64,000 bases of DNA from G039954875 sp039954875. Its GTDB lineage: Bacteria; Bacteroidota; Bacteroidia; Flavobacteriales; Blattabacteriaceae. The translations under genes were made by a program, and so were the position numbers. The notes under the pieces are model-generated. The model was not told the origin of the DNA and ran no database searches. It was given only the letters and a program-made list of their open reading frames with translations. Location: contig CP157202.1 in assembly GCA_039954875.1 (NCBI GenBank), forward strand, positions 186,001 through 250,000, given 5' to 3'. Shown here one piece after another: positions 10,426 through 19,439 of this stretch. Positions within the stretch are counted from its first letter, which is position 1; every line of letters starts with the position of its first letter.

Positions 10426-10695
10426 ATGACGTCATTGTTCATCAGTTTTGAAGAGGGCTTTTTCATCATCTTTTTGACCGTCTTGCTTTTTGGTCCGAAG
10501 AAAATCCCAGAAATCACTCGTGGTCTTGGCGAGGGGATACGCCAGTTGCGCAACGTTACCCAAGAGATCAAACAAGAGATCTGGGAGGCTGGCAAAAAGG
10601 TGAAATACTCAGTCAAAGAGGCCGAAGAAGAGGTTCGAGAGGTTGGGAGAGAACTAGATAAAGATTTTTCAGGCTCTGTAAAACGTGAGAGTTGA
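10426..10695 (+). CDS. tatA: Twin-arginine translocase subunit TatA/TatB-type
   Basis: Small membrane subunit of the Tat system, which exports folded proteins. From the ATG at 10426 (preceded by AAGGAT) the product has 89 residues: one N-terminal transmembrane helix (about 5-22), the conserved FGPKKIPEITRGLGEGIRQL hinge and amphipathic helix, and a charged Lys/Glu-rich tail. Some Bacteroidota use a single TatA-like subunit with TatC. It ends four bases before the PAP2 gene, so the two are probably co-transcribed. No tatC lies in this window. Confidence 0.85.
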   Translation: MTSLFISFEEGFFIIFLTVLLFGPKKIPEITRGLGEGIRQLRNVTQEIKQEIWEAGKKVKYSVKEAEEEVREVGRELDKDFSGSVKRES

Positions 10696-10699
10696 AGTC

Positions 10700-11269
10700 A
10701 TGTATGTTCCAGATGCGATCATACAGCAAGATCAGTCTTGGTTGCTTTATCTGAATCGATTGGGCAACTCGAGCTGGGATAGTTTTTGGCTATATATGAC
10801 GCATATTGAGACTTGGATCCCGGCCTATGTCGTTTTAATTTTGCTCATATATCATCTATGGGGTTGGAGGCGGGCTACGATTACGTTGGTATTTATTGGC
10901 TTACTGATTCTTTGTGCAGACCAGACAAGCAATTTGATCAAGCATGCCGTCAAACGCTATAGGCCTTGTTGGGATCCTGTTATTGGTGATCAAGTGAGGC
11001 TGGTTCAGGGCTTCTTTGGCGGGAAATACGGATTCTCCTCTGGGCATGCGGCTAATCATTTTGCATTGGCTTTTTTTTTAGGGAAAATACTTCATCCCTA
11101 TGCCCGATATGCCATTTTTCTTCTTTTGATGTGGGCGGGTATGATAGCCTATAGCCGGGTGTATATAGGAGTGCATTATCCATTGGATATCCTCTCAGGG
11201 GCCTTATTGGGCTTGGGTTTAGGTTTTGCATTTAATAAATTGTATACTAAATTTTTCTTCGTTTTTTAA
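10700..11269 (+). CDS. PAP2-family membrane phosphatase
   Basis: Membrane lipid phosphatase of the type-2 phosphatidic acid phosphatase family, which could act on undecaprenyl pyrophosphate, phosphatidylglycerol phosphate or lipid A. From ATG 10700 it has 189 residues and all three active-site motifs: KHAVKRYRP (KX6RP), SSGHAANHF (SGH) and SRVYIGVHYPLD (SRX5HX3D), set among about five transmembrane helices. An upstream GTG at 10685 would overlap tatA; the ATG four bases after the tatA stop is the simpler start. The substrate cannot be deduced. Confidence 0.85.
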   Translation: MYVPDAIIQQDQSWLLYLNRLGNSSWDSFWLYMTHIETWIPAYVVLILLIYHLWGWRRATITLVFIGLLILCADQTSNLIKHAVKRYRPCWDPVIGDQVRLVQGFFGGKYGFSSGHAANHFALAFFLGKILHPYARYAIFLLLMWAGMIAYSRVYIGVHYPLDILSGALLGLGLGFAFNKLYTKFFFVF

Positions 11270-11658
11270 TCTTGTATAACGAGACTATCTTTTTTTAATA
11301 CTTTAGCATGATAATGATATCTATGTTTGGACACTATTTATGTAATAATATCGATTATGAATACTTGCAAATCAAATAAAGAATTACCTAGATACTATTT
11401 TGGACTATGAAAGGGCTATAATCCCATTAAGCAAATCAGGTTCTGATAGGTTGAAATCGATTTATGAATAATTTAAGTAAGCCATTTCCGATACTAATAC
11501 TGTGAAAGAATACGACTCATTGGTAGGGATTCGGATTCAGATATTCATCATTGTATATTTTGCTACGTTCAAGATAATGAAAATTATATCAAGAATTTGA
11601 GAAAGATGCACTTTTGCCCGAGTGATTTTCGTTTTTTTTGGAAAAATATTTATATCTT
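11270..11658. other. Intergenic stretch, no gene recognised
   Basis: About 390 bases with only broken short frames, such as one reading LDTILDYERAIIPLSKS near 11390. This may be the trace of an eroded gene, but I do not recognise it. No clear terminator or promoter was seen. Confidence 0.4.
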
Positions 11659-12300
11659 ATGAAGATAGTTTCATCGACGATTGAAGCCTATATCAGCCGT
11701 TGTAGTGAGCCCGAACCTAAGCATCTGAAGCTTTTGAGTGAAGAGACTCGGCTCAGGACGTCCGCGCCTCACATGTCGGTAGGACATTACCAAGGACGTG
11801 TTTTGAGCTTGATTTCCAAATTGGTCCAGCCACGGCACGTTCTCGAGATCGGTACTTTTACAGGATATTCAGCGCTCTGTTTGGCCGAGGGAATTACTCA
11901 CGATGGTTTTTTGATAACCATCGATATTAACGAAAATTTGCAGTCTATTTCCCAGAAGTATTTTGATAATTCTGACTACGCTCATCAAATTCGTCCGATG
12001 TATGGCAATGCTTTGAAATTGATCTCTGAATTGCCATACCATTTTAATTTGGTATTCATCGATGCCGATAAGCGGTCTTATGTACAGTATTTTGATCTAG
12101 TCGTTGAAAAGATGCTGGCCGGTGGGGTCATTCTCACTGATAATGTTCTTTGGTCGAGTAAGGTGCTCGAAGCGTATGATACAGACGACAAAGAGGCTTC
12201 ATACATTCGGGCATACAACGAAAAGCTTCGGAAAGATCCGCGGGTAGAGACCATCATGTTGCCTATTCGTGATGGGTTGACTCTTGCACGAGTTAAATAG
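11659..12300 (+). CDS. Class I SAM-dependent O-methyltransferase (catechol/caffeoyl-CoA type)
   Basis: Transfers a methyl group from S-adenosylmethionine to a hydroxyl of a small acceptor. The 213 residues (start ATG 11659) include the SAM-binding motif VLEIGTFTGYSALCLAEG, the acidic LITIDINEN strand, and the metal-binding stretch LVFIDADKRSYVQYFDLV with the downstream ILTDNVLW, all typical of the metal-dependent O-methyltransferase family. Length matches the family (about 210-220). The next gene begins 90 bases downstream. The acceptor is unknown. Confidence 0.88.
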   Translation: MKIVSSTIEAYISRCSEPEPKHLKLLSEETRLRTSAPHMSVGHYQGRVLSLISKLVQPRHVLEIGTFTGYSALCLAEGITHDGFLITIDINENLQSISQKYFDNSDYAHQIRPMYGNALKLISELPYHFNLVFIDADKRSYVQYFDLVVEKMLAGGVILTDNVLWSSKVLEAYDTDDKEASYIRAYNEKLRKDPRVETIMLPIRDGLTLARVK

Positions 12301-12391
12301 TTTTTATGGACGGATCATCAGACCGAGCCTGTAAGTTTAGTTTTCATTCAAAGTGAAATATCTTATAACTTTACCCTTTGAAGTTTTGGAT

Positions 12392-13708
12392 ATGAATATT
12401 CCGGCTAGAAGCTTGAAAAGGGTAGTGATCATCGGCGCCGGTTTTGGTGGATTGCAGATCGCTAAGCGGCTCGACAGAGAAAAATTTCAAGTAGTACTTA
12501 TCGATTGCAACAATTACCATACTTTCCAACCCTTGCTTTATCAGGTAGCTACAGCGGGTTTAGAGCCGGACTCTATTGCTCATGCAGTGCGGACGATCAT
12601 CAAGAAGACGGAAAATTTCTATTTCCGATTGGCTCATGTCCGTCGTATCGATCCGGATCAACGAAGTGTTTTTTCCAACATCGGGACACTTTCTTACGAT
12701 TATTTAATTCTGGCTACAGGTTCGAAGACTAATTATTTTGGAAACGAACGTATTGAACACTTTACCTTGCCGATGAAGTCGATTACTGAAGCATTGGACT
12801 TGCGGAGTTGTATCTTACAGAGTTTTGAGGCAGCTTTGCTCACTGACGATCTCAAGCAACGTGAACGCCTGATGACTTTTGTTATTGTAGGGGGTGGGCC
12901 TACAGGGGTAGAGTTGGCAGGTGCTTTTGCCGAGCTTAAAAGACATGTATTGCCTCATGATTACCCCGACTTAGACATCCGTCGGATGAACATTCACTTG
13001 ATACAGGCGACCCCTCGGTTGCTAGACGGTATGTCTAAAGTATCGGCCGAAATAGCTTTAAAAAATCTTAGAGAAATGGATGTTAACGTCTGGTTAGATG
13101 CTCCTGTGAAGGACTATAATGGAGAGGTGGTCCATATGGAAAACGCCCTGTTAGAGTCTTCCAATGTGATATGGGCTGCCGGGGTGAAGGGAGCATTGAT
13201 TGACGGATTTGACAAGAAGGTTATAGAGCGTGGGCGGTTTTTGGTAGATACCTATAGCCGAATACAAGGCTATGAGGAAATTTTTGCTATCGGTGATGTG
13301 GCTTCGATGAAAAATGATAAACGCTATCCTCATGGACATCCAATGACGGCACAGCCGGCCGTCCAGCAAGGCATCCGTCTTGCAAAAAATCTCAATCGTT
13401 TGGCAGTTGGTCAAAAGATGAAATCTTTCAGATATAGAAATTTAGGTTCGATGGCTACGATTGGTAGGAATAAGGCCGTATGCGATCTACCTTGGCTTAA
13501 GTTGAAAGGATTCACTGCGTGGTTGGTGTGGATGTTTATTCACCTGGTTAACCTGGTAGGTTTTCGCAATCGTATAATCGCCTTGATGAATTGGGTCATC
13601 CAATACTTTCAATATAACAAAAGCGTACGTTTGATCATTCGCCCGTATTGCCGGCCAGAGAAATCGGAGAAAAAGGATTCGAAAACTTCATCGGAAATAA
13701 AGTTGTGA
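12392..13708 (+). CDS. ndh: Type II NADH dehydrogenase (NDH-2)
   Basis: Single-subunit flavoenzyme that oxidises NADH and reduces quinone without pumping protons. The N-terminal FAD site is VVIIGAGFGGLQIAKRL; the NADH site is VIVGGGPTGVELAGAFAEL about 150 residues later; the second FAD segment is FAIGDVASM. A C-terminal membrane-associated region has WLVWMFIHLVNLVGFRNR, typical of NDH-2. From ATG 12392 it has 438 residues; an upstream GTG at 12353 would add 13 unlikely residues. Its end overlaps the end of the facing isochorismate synthase by 21 bases. Its quinone is presumably menaquinone, consistent with that neighbour. Confidence 0.92.
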   Translation: MNIPARSLKRVVIIGAGFGGLQIAKRLDREKFQVVLIDCNNYHTFQPLLYQVATAGLEPDSIAHAVRTIIKKTENFYFRLAHVRRIDPDQRSVFSNIGTLSYDYLILATGSKTNYFGNERIEHFTLPMKSITEALDLRSCILQSFEAALLTDDLKQRERLMTFVIVGGGPTGVELAGAFAELKRHVLPHDYPDLDIRRMNIHLIQATPRLLDGMSKVSAEIALKNLREMDVNVWLDAPVKDYNGEVVHMENALLESSNVIWAAGVKGALIDGFDKKVIERGRFLVDTYSRIQGYEEIFAIGDVASMKNDKRYPHGHPMTAQPAVQQGIRLAKNLNRLAVGQKMKSFRYRNLGSMATIGRNKAVCDLPWLKLKGFTAWLVWMFIHLVNLVGFRNRIIALMNWVIQYFQYNKSVRLIIRPYCRPEKSEKKDSKTSSEIKL

Positions 13709-14734
13709 GAGTGTGTTTTGTGCTTTGACTTCCGTCTCTAGCCATTCTTTTTCAGGCTCGCTCTGAGCAGTGATGCCACTTCCGACATATAGCACGATCC
13801 ATCCTTGATGGATCTTAGCACATCTCAAATTGATGTAGAGTTCCGTGATATCTTTGTTGATAGGGCCGATGTATCCGGCATAAAATGTTCGGTCGTAGCC
13901 TTCGTGATCCAAAATGAAGTTAAGAGCAGCTTTTTGAGGTAAGCCACATACGGCTGGTGTAGGGTGTAAATGGTGGAGTAATGTATGAGGATCCGGCACT
14001 TCCGAAAAGGAAAAACCAATTTTTGTTTTGAGGTGTTTAATCCGGCCAGTAGTTACGGTACCTGTCTTGCCGATAGACATTTTTCCGGAATAGTTTTGTA
14101 AAATGTTCACGATATGTCTGAGTACCATATGATGTTCTTCTAACTCTTTGAAGGTCCAGGTGAATGCAGGAGCATCAGCTGATAGAGTTCCAGCTAAGGC
14201 TTCTGACTGTAGTTTTTTATTTTTGATACGAAGGAGTAACTCCGGTGTGGCTCCCATCCATAGGCTATGCGTGGGATCATACCAGATATTGACCAAACCC
14301 TCAGGGTGTGCAGTAAGTAGGTTTTGGAAACCAGTTTTTAAGGCCAGCCTTTTGAAGGGAATTTTTTTCATTCGAGAGAGTACAACCTTTTTTAATGTCC
14401 CAGTATTAAGTTGTTTCAGGACCGTGTTGATCATACGGATGTATTCGGTCGAAGGACTTTCCTGCCAATAGTGTTTGAGGGTCTTTTCCTCTGATGAGGG
14501 AGGGGAGGACAATGGGGTTTTGGCATAGAGGATTTTGCTGGGACAAATACGAATCGTATGATCGTGATTGAAGCTACCAATGAGGAAATGGTCTTTTTGA
14601 GAAGTTTGGTCTGGATCGTGGATATAGAGTTGTAAGATATCTCCTCCAGGTTTTCTGAAGAGGGCAAATTTCCGTTGTGCCTGATAAGCATTTAGGGCTG
14701 CTTTATAAAGTTGAGCGAGATCATATTTTTTCAT
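13688..14734 (-). CDS. menF: Isochorismate synthase (chorismate-binding enzyme)
   Basis: Converts chorismate to isochorismate, the first committed step to menaquinone or to catecholate siderophores. The 348 residues have a poorly conserved N-terminus and the complete C-terminal chorismate-binding core: LKKVVLSRMKKI, EALAGTLSADA, LEEHHMVLRHI, HPTPAVCGLP, FYAGYIGPIN and the final GSGITAQSEPEKEWLETE. It overlaps the preceding thioesterase by 14 bases and forms an operon with it and with an acyltransferase. A hotdog thioesterase beside isochorismate synthase favours menaquinone over siderophore. aroC, also in this window, would supply chorismate. Confidence 0.88.
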   Translation of the reverse strand: MKKYDLAQLYKAALNAYQAQRKFALFRKPGGDILQLYIHDPDQTSQKDHFLIGSFNHDHTIRICPSKILYAKTPLSSPPSSEEKTLKHYWQESPSTEYIRMINTVLKQLNTGTLKKVVLSRMKKIPFKRLALKTGFQNLLTAHPEGLVNIWYDPTHSLWMGATPELLLRIKNKKLQSEALAGTLSADAPAFTWTFKELEEHHMVLRHIVNILQNYSGKMSIGKTGTVTTGRIKHLKTKIGFSFSEVPDPHTLLHHLHPTPAVCGLPQKAALNFILDHEGYDRTFYAGYIGPINKDITELYINLRCAKIHQGWIVLYVGSGITAQSEPEKEWLETEVKAQNTLSQLYFR

Positions 14735-15164
14735 TCGGACACTTATTTTTTGGGATGATGATGTTGGTCATCTTACACTGGCTGATGAGATGCCCGTCTT
14801 CATCACATACCTCGATTTGAATGAAGTGAGTGGTCTTGCCTCTGTGGATCAAGCGTGCGGTAGCCGAGAGGGTTCCTTCTTTTTTGGAATGTATATGGTT
14901 GGCTGATATTTCCAGGCCAAATATCTGAAACTTTTCCTGATCGACGTTGTGGGCCGAAAGCATACTCCCAGTACTTTCGGCTAGTGCTACGGTAGCCCCC
15001 CCATGCAGGAAACCCATCGGCTGATGCACACGTGTATCGACTGGCATTTGGGCGATTAGAAAATCAGATCCCATTTTGATGTAAGTGATATGGAGCGTCT
15101 TCATCAAAGTATTGTCATTCGTTTCGTTGAGTTGCTTCATTAGGGTAGTCGAATTTTTTTTCAT
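14721..15164 (-). CDS. PaaI-type hotdog thioesterase, possibly DHNA-CoA thioesterase
   Basis: Hotdog-fold acyl-CoA thioesterase of 147 residues. It carries MGFLHGGATVALAESTGSML, the family helix with the catalytic acidic residue, and a C-terminal beta-rich half (GTLSATARLIHRGKTTHFIQ). Its stop overlaps the start of the isochorismate synthase by 14 bases and the acyltransferase lies three bases upstream, so all three are co-transcribed. Because of that neighbour I infer hydrolysis of 1,4-dihydroxy-2-naphthoyl-CoA in menaquinone synthesis; a general phenylacetyl- or acyl-CoA thioesterase is the alternative. Confidence 0.8.
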   Translation of the reverse strand: MKKNSTTLMKQLNETNDNTLMKTLHITYIKMGSDFLIAQMPVDTRVHQPMGFLHGGATVALAESTGSMLSAHNVDQEKFQIFGLEISANHIHSKKEGTLSATARLIHRGKTTHFIQIEVCDEDGHLISQCKMTNIIIPKNKCPNEKI

Positions 15165-15167
15165 CGA

Positions 15168-15725
15168 TCAGAATATTTTGGGATTGAAATTTTTTAGATA
15201 TTTCCCCGTATATTTTTGGTAATGAGTTTCGATGATCTTCATATCTTCTTCAAAATTGTCCGTAGGATAGAGGATCTTATTCACACTAGCAGTCCTCGAT
15301 CGGTAGTCTAAAGCTCCTAGAGCGATGGGTACACCGGCGCCTTGAGCGATGTAATAAAAACCAGTTTTCCATCGTGCGACACGTTTGCGGCTGCCTTCAG
15401 CTGGAACTATCAAGATGAATTGATCTTTATCGTTGAAAAGGTTTATGCCGTATTTAGTTAGGTTGTTTCTTTGAGATCGGTTGACCCCTATAGCACCTAA
15501 GAATTTGAGCAACCAACCGTACCAGCTTTGAGTATGTTTGTTTTTGATAAAGAATTTCATATTGAGTTGAAGGATCCAAAAGCCTGCTATAGAGAAGACT
15601 AAATCCCAATTTGAAGTATGTGGAGCAGCGATGAGTACACTTTTTTTGAAAGATTCCAAGGGTATTTTAGTTTCTATTTTCCAACGAAATAGAGCATAAG
15701 TTAATTGGCCGATTTGTTTTTTCAT
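15168..15725 (-). CDS. PlsC-like 1-acyl-glycerol-3-phosphate acyltransferase family protein
   Basis: Lysophospholipid-type acyltransferase of about 185 residues. It has the HX4D catalytic motif in APHTSNWDLVF and the substrate-binding segment PAEGSRKRVARWKTGFYYIA. The family is common in Bacteroidota next to unrelated genes and acts on phospholipid or ornithine-lipid precursors at the inner membrane. Two ATGs are available, 15725 (MKKQIGQL) and 15752 (MVFLSIF); the first resembles the family start. It is the first gene of the operon with the thioesterase and isochorismate synthase. Confidence 0.82.
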   Translation of the reverse strand: MKKQIGQLTYALFRWKIETKIPLESFKKSVLIAAPHTSNWDLVFSIAGFWILQLNMKFFIKNKHTQSWYGWLLKFLGAIGVNRSQRNNLTKYGINLFNDKDQFILIVPAEGSRKRVARWKTGFYYIAQGAGVPIALGALDYRSRTASVNKILYPTDNFEEDMKIIETHYQKYTGKYLKNFNPKIF

Positions 15726-15752
15726 GCGGGTAAAAATACTCAAAAAGACCAT

Positions 15753-16287
15753 AGACGACCGGAAGAATGTTTATAGTCTATTAGAGGATCGAGGAGGGGT
15801 TGAAGTTAATCAGTTAGGTTATGCGATGATTTTGCTTCATCAGGTTGGGGTCTATCGACTTGAGTATTTCATCATCACGATAAAGACATCTTGAGGTGAC
15901 GCATTCCAGCCTATCTCGGGTCATATTCCACTGGCCTTAGGTGTGATAGAATCGATGAGGATTCTAGTTTTTAATCTTGAAGGTTTGACCGTCGAGTAGA
16001 TAGATTGGTAACCTTACCATTTGTATCTGAATGGTATTCGAAGTGTGATACTGGAAAAATTATCGAAGCACATGGTATAGGTATTAGTGGGTCAAGAGGG
16101 TATTGGTAGCGGATATTTTGCATCTTTTTCTAAGAGTTTTTCAGACTATTATCTTTGGACATACGCATGACCTTAGTATAGGTAGTATTGTTATTTGATC
16201 TTTTGAAGGTTACATCTACTGTCTAGATGATCTTGTCCTGAAATAACACTAGTTCGGGGATAAATAGGGAAAAGTTATATTTAAAAA
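15753..16287. other. Eroded intergenic region, unidentified remnant
   Basis: About 535 bases between two minus-strand genes. Plus-strand frames hold protein-like pieces, such as ESMRILVFNLEGLTVE near 15950-16000 followed by stops, suggesting a dead gene. I could not name a family. Confidence 0.35.
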
Positions 16288-17385
16288 TTATTTTATAAGA
16301 AATTTGTTGAATATAATATTCCATTCATTTTGAGATGCATTGAGGCGTATGGTCTTTTTAGATGAGGTATCGTATGAGAATTGGTTAATGTAGATACCGT
16401 ATATAATGCTAGCTGCTATCGCCACGCACCATAGGATGAGCAACTCAGTCATAAATGATCTTTTCAATCGAAAAGTGCGATTCAAAAACTTGATCCCAAA
16501 TAATATCACTATTACAGTCGGAATCAGAGTCAATAGACTTATGTACAGGATGCTGAGGTAATACATCGGGGTGAAGTCAAAGTTATAAATCAAAAAATTG
16601 AAAAAAGATGAATCTTCTATCGATTGTAAATTCATATGGATGTTATGAAACAGAAAGAGACCCCATAGACTGATCACGGTCACCCCTCCAAGGATGAAGC
16701 AACTGCTTAGTAATACTATAGCCCATCGAGAAAGATGTCGTATTATTTTTTCTAGTGTATGGATTGTCCTGTTTGTAGCGGTTCTCAATTTTGAGTCAGC
16801 TGCAGCGCTTTGCTTTTCAAAAGTTTTTTTGATCGTGTCAAAATTCACAGATTCTCTATTCATTTGGAGCTTTTCTACAGTAGTTTTAGGATAAGGTACT
16901 AGCATCCATAAGATAATGTATCCCAATAGGATGGGGATGAATGGGATGAAGAACATCGGCAAGGCTATAGCTAAGATGCGTATCCAGATGGCATCTACCT
17001 CGAGATAAACGGCCAATCCACCACATATCCCAGCGATGTGTTTGTCTTCAGGATGCCTAAAAAGTTTTTTTTGATAAGCAGCATGTCTTGGTGCTTCTTG
17101 ATATTTTACCTGTTCTCCATTCGTCTTAGCTGATATAGGACTCGCTCCCCCCATGATTTTGATAACCTCTTCTACATCGATTGGTAGGATGACTTCACGG
17201 CCTTTTAAATAGGTTTTGAATAATTTAGCAATGTGTTGCTCGATATTGCACATAATCTCTTCAGCGCCTTCAGTACTTTTGAGGAAACTACGAATTTCAG
17301 AGAGATGCTTTTTGAGTAGATCGTAGGCGTTTTCGTCCATGTTGTAAACGAATCCGGCTAGGTTGATGTTTATTGTCTTATTCAT
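16288..17385 (-). CDS. PspC-domain membrane stress protein
   Basis: A membrane protein of 365 residues with a PspC domain, known in phage-shock-type envelope-stress responses. Residues 1-115 are a soluble N-terminal part rich in charged helices. Then comes KLFRHPEDKHIAGICGGLAVY leading into the PspC transmembrane hairpin (about 125-185), and four further hydrophobic segments in the C-terminal half. I chose ATG 17385 (MNKTININLAGFVYN) because it overlaps the stop of the upstream padR as ATGA, a typical coupled arrangement. Such padR-pspC pairs are frequent in Bacteroidota, and PadR is the likely repressor. Confidence 0.82.
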   Translation of the reverse strand: MNKTININLAGFVYNMDENAYDLLKKHLSEIRSFLKSTEGAEEIMCNIEQHIAKLFKTYLKGREVILPIDVEEVIKIMGGASPISAKTNGEQVKYQEAPRHAAYQKKLFRHPEDKHIAGICGGLAVYLEVDAIWIRILAIALPMFFIPFIPILLGYIILWMLVPYPKTTVEKLQMNRESVNFDTIKKTFEKQSAAADSKLRTATNRTIHTLEKIIRHLSRWAIVLLSSCFILGGVTVISLWGLFLFHNIHMNLQSIEDSSFFNFLIYNFDFTPMYYLSILYISLLTLIPTVIVILFGIKFLNRTFRLKRSFMTELLILWCVAIAASIIYGIYINQFSYDTSSKKTIRLNASQNEWNIIFNKFLIK

Positions 17386-17714
17386 GATATGTTTTTGGTG
17401 AATTGATCGACAGATTCGGAGAGTTCTTTCCAAGTCTCATTCAACTTTTTGAGCACGATTTCCCCTTTCGTTGTAAGGGAAAAATACTTTTTTGGTGGAC
17501 CGAAAGAAGATTCTTCCCATCTATAGTGAAGCAAACTGGTATTCTTCAAGCGGGTCAGCAACGGGTATATTGTACCTTCTACTACCAAGAGTTTAGCGTG
17601 CTTCAGCGTATTGATGATATCTGAGGTATAGACTTCTCCATCTTTGATGATGCTGAGGACACAAAACTCCAATATACCTTTTCTCATCTGAGCCTTAGTG
17701 TTTTCAACGTTCAT
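17382..17714 (-). CDS. PadR-family transcriptional regulator
   Basis: Small winged-helix repressor of 110 residues with the PadR pattern: RKGILEFCVLSIIKDGEVYT, the recognition region LLVVEGTIYPLLTRLKNTSL, and the wing FGPPKKYFSLTTKGE. Its stop overlaps the pspC start by four bases, so it most likely regulates this two-gene operon and itself. An inverted repeat 50 bases upstream may be its operator. Confidence 0.88.
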   Translation of the reverse strand: MNVENTKAQMRKGILEFCVLSIIKDGEVYTSDIINTLKHAKLLVVEGTIYPLLTRLKNTSLLHYRWEESSFGPPKKYFSLTTKGEIVLKKLNETWKELSESVDQFTKNIS

Positions 17715-17763
17715 AGCATAGCTAATTTATTTATTTTGCAAAGATGTATATTTTTTATAATAC

Positions 17764-17776
17764 TATGTAATACATA
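17764..17776 (-). promoter_or_regulatory. Inverted repeat upstream of padR, possible operator
   Basis: The sequence TATGTA-A-TACATA is a perfect dyad about 50 bases upstream of the padR start. PadR proteins commonly bind ATGT/ACAT dyads, so autoregulation is plausible. The surroundings are very AT-rich, so chance is not excluded. Confidence 0.35.
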
Positions 17777-18099
17777 TATATTGAGAATTATTTATCCATC
17801 CTTATACATTTCAAAAACTAGTTTTAAGAAGACTACGTTCAAATACTGGATTAGGGTAAGCAAAACAATTTTAGAAAAACTATTACAAATGAAACTATAA
17901 AAATTTTTAACATAATTGCCCATATTTATCAATAGGTCACAGTGTTCAGAAAAATGAGTTTAATAAATCTGCATCCCCCCACTGATAGAAAGATTACGCA
18001 GAAGTTTAATGATCAATTGGAGCACATGATCGCTATAGAGGCCTTCATAAAAGAATAGGATAGAACTTTTCTTTTGGGATCAGTTCAAAGGCGATTTTT
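17777..18099. other. Intergenic stretch, nothing firm
   Basis: About 320 AT-rich bases. A plus-strand piece near 17960-18060 (LHPPTDRKITQKFNDQ) looks protein-like but is short and unassigned. Confidence 0.35.
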
Positions 18100-19293
18100 T
18101 TATTGATTTTTTTTTCCGAATTTAACGATGCCCAACATCATGATCAGCATAGAGCCAAGGATGACAATCAATAAGGTGTTTTCTTTGACGATCATTTGGT
18201 GCAATTCGTTTCTAGCATCCAAATAGTCATAAAACTGTAAGAATAAAAGTATACTTATCAAGCCCCTCGGCGTTATAAGGGCCTCAGGCAATATATTTTT
18301 TCGTTGAGTAAATCCTAGATAAATAAATCGTATCATGTATATAATCAACAAAATAGCTCCGCCATACATATAAGCATCCGGATGTTTTAATCGTTCCAAA
18401 TCGATAGAGAATCCAAAGAATAGAAAGAAAAAGGTTCGGATTAGGAAAGCACTCTCAGCAGTCAGTAGAAAAAATTGATGCAGATCTTCTTTAGCTTTTT
18501 CTAATGGGAGGAATCTTATAAATTTCTTAGGTGTGAAGACATAAGTGTTTTTCAAAAATAATCCGAAGAAAAAGATGATGATCAAAGAAGAGAGATGATA
18601 ATGTTTTCCGACAAGATAGGTCAAGATGAGGATTGATAGGATGAGGAAAAATTTCACATGATGACTGATTTTATTCATCAATTGGAGCAGTAAATAAGTG
18701 ACCAGGATAGAAGCGATGAAAACTATAAGTATGTCTAAGCTAAGTTGTCCGAATGCTCCCATTTTGATCTCATTATTATTCAATATGAAGTTGAAAAGTA
18801 TGATACCTAAGATGTCCGAAAAAGTCGATTCGTAAATAACAAATTCCTTTTTGACTTCTGTGAGTGCTGCTACACTTGGGATAGCCACCGCACTGCTAAT
18901 CACACCAAAAGGCACGGCATGCCTCAAACAAGTCAGATAAGGCAGCGTATCGGTAGATAGCTTTTGTAAGCCATATGCGATCACTATAGAGGTTAGTAGT
19001 AAAGTTACTAGCGCAGTGAAGAAGCCACGAAAGATTAAACTTCTTTTTTCAGCAGTGATCTCTAATTCCAACGCCCCTTCCAATACGATCAAAATTAAGC
19101 CGACATTTCCCAAACTTGGCAAGATCTCTTTCATGAAAGGCTCAGGGATATCGTAGTGAAACGATTCAGCCAATAATTTCATCCCCATACCTGATAAGAT
19201 TAATAAAATCACTGAAGGGAATTTTGTCCTTAGAGCGACCATATCAAACAGATAAGAAGCAATAACGAGAATGCAGAAGAGATAGATCATCAT
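18100..19293 (-). CDS. Cation/proton antiporter (Na+/H+ exchanger family)
   Basis: Inner-membrane antiporter of 397 residues with about twelve hydrophobic segments, matching the Na+/H+ exchanger family. Recognisable parts are FPSVILLILSGMGMKLLAE, GLILIVLEGALELEITAE in the fourth helix, AVPFGVISSAVAIPSVAAL and YESTFSDILGIILF, which holds the acidic position used for ion binding (FSD here, ND in many relatives). No C-terminal TrkA or CBS domain follows. It stands alone, divergent from idi. The exported ion could be Na+ or K+. Confidence 0.82.
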   Translation of the reverse strand: MMIYLFCILVIASYLFDMVALRTKFPSVILLILSGMGMKLLAESFHYDIPEPFMKEILPSLGNVGLILIVLEGALELEITAEKRSLIFRGFFTALVTLLLTSIVIAYGLQKLSTDTLPYLTCLRHAVPFGVISSAVAIPSVAALTEVKKEFVIYESTFSDILGIILFNFILNNNEIKMGAFGQLSLDILIVFIASILVTYLLLQLMNKISHHVKFFLILSILILTYLVGKHYHLSSLIIIFFFGLFLKNTYVFTPKKFIRFLPLEKAKEDLHQFFLLTAESAFLIRTFFFLFFGFSIDLERLKHPDAYMYGGAILLIIYMIRFIYLGFTQRKNILPEALITPRGLISILLFLQFYDYLDARNELHQMIVKENTLLIVILGSMLIMMLGIVKFGKKNQ

Positions 19294-19413
19294 TGATTAG
19301 TCCATAATTTTAGACACATTTGGTGCCCCTAATTTACGCCATTCGGTATACTATGGCTGTTTAGGGGAGGGTTGACTAAAAGCTTTTTTGGAGTAATGAG
19401 TTATAATATTGAA

Positions 19414-19421
19414 TACATTTG
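19414..19421 (+). promoter_or_regulatory. Bacteroidota promoter core (TACATTTG) for idi
   Basis: TAnnTTTG match 19 bases before the idi ATG, with TTTG at 19387-19390 as a possible -33 element at a slightly long spacing of 23 bases. Confidence 0.5.
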
Positions 19422-19439
19422 GAGATCAAAAAAAAATAG

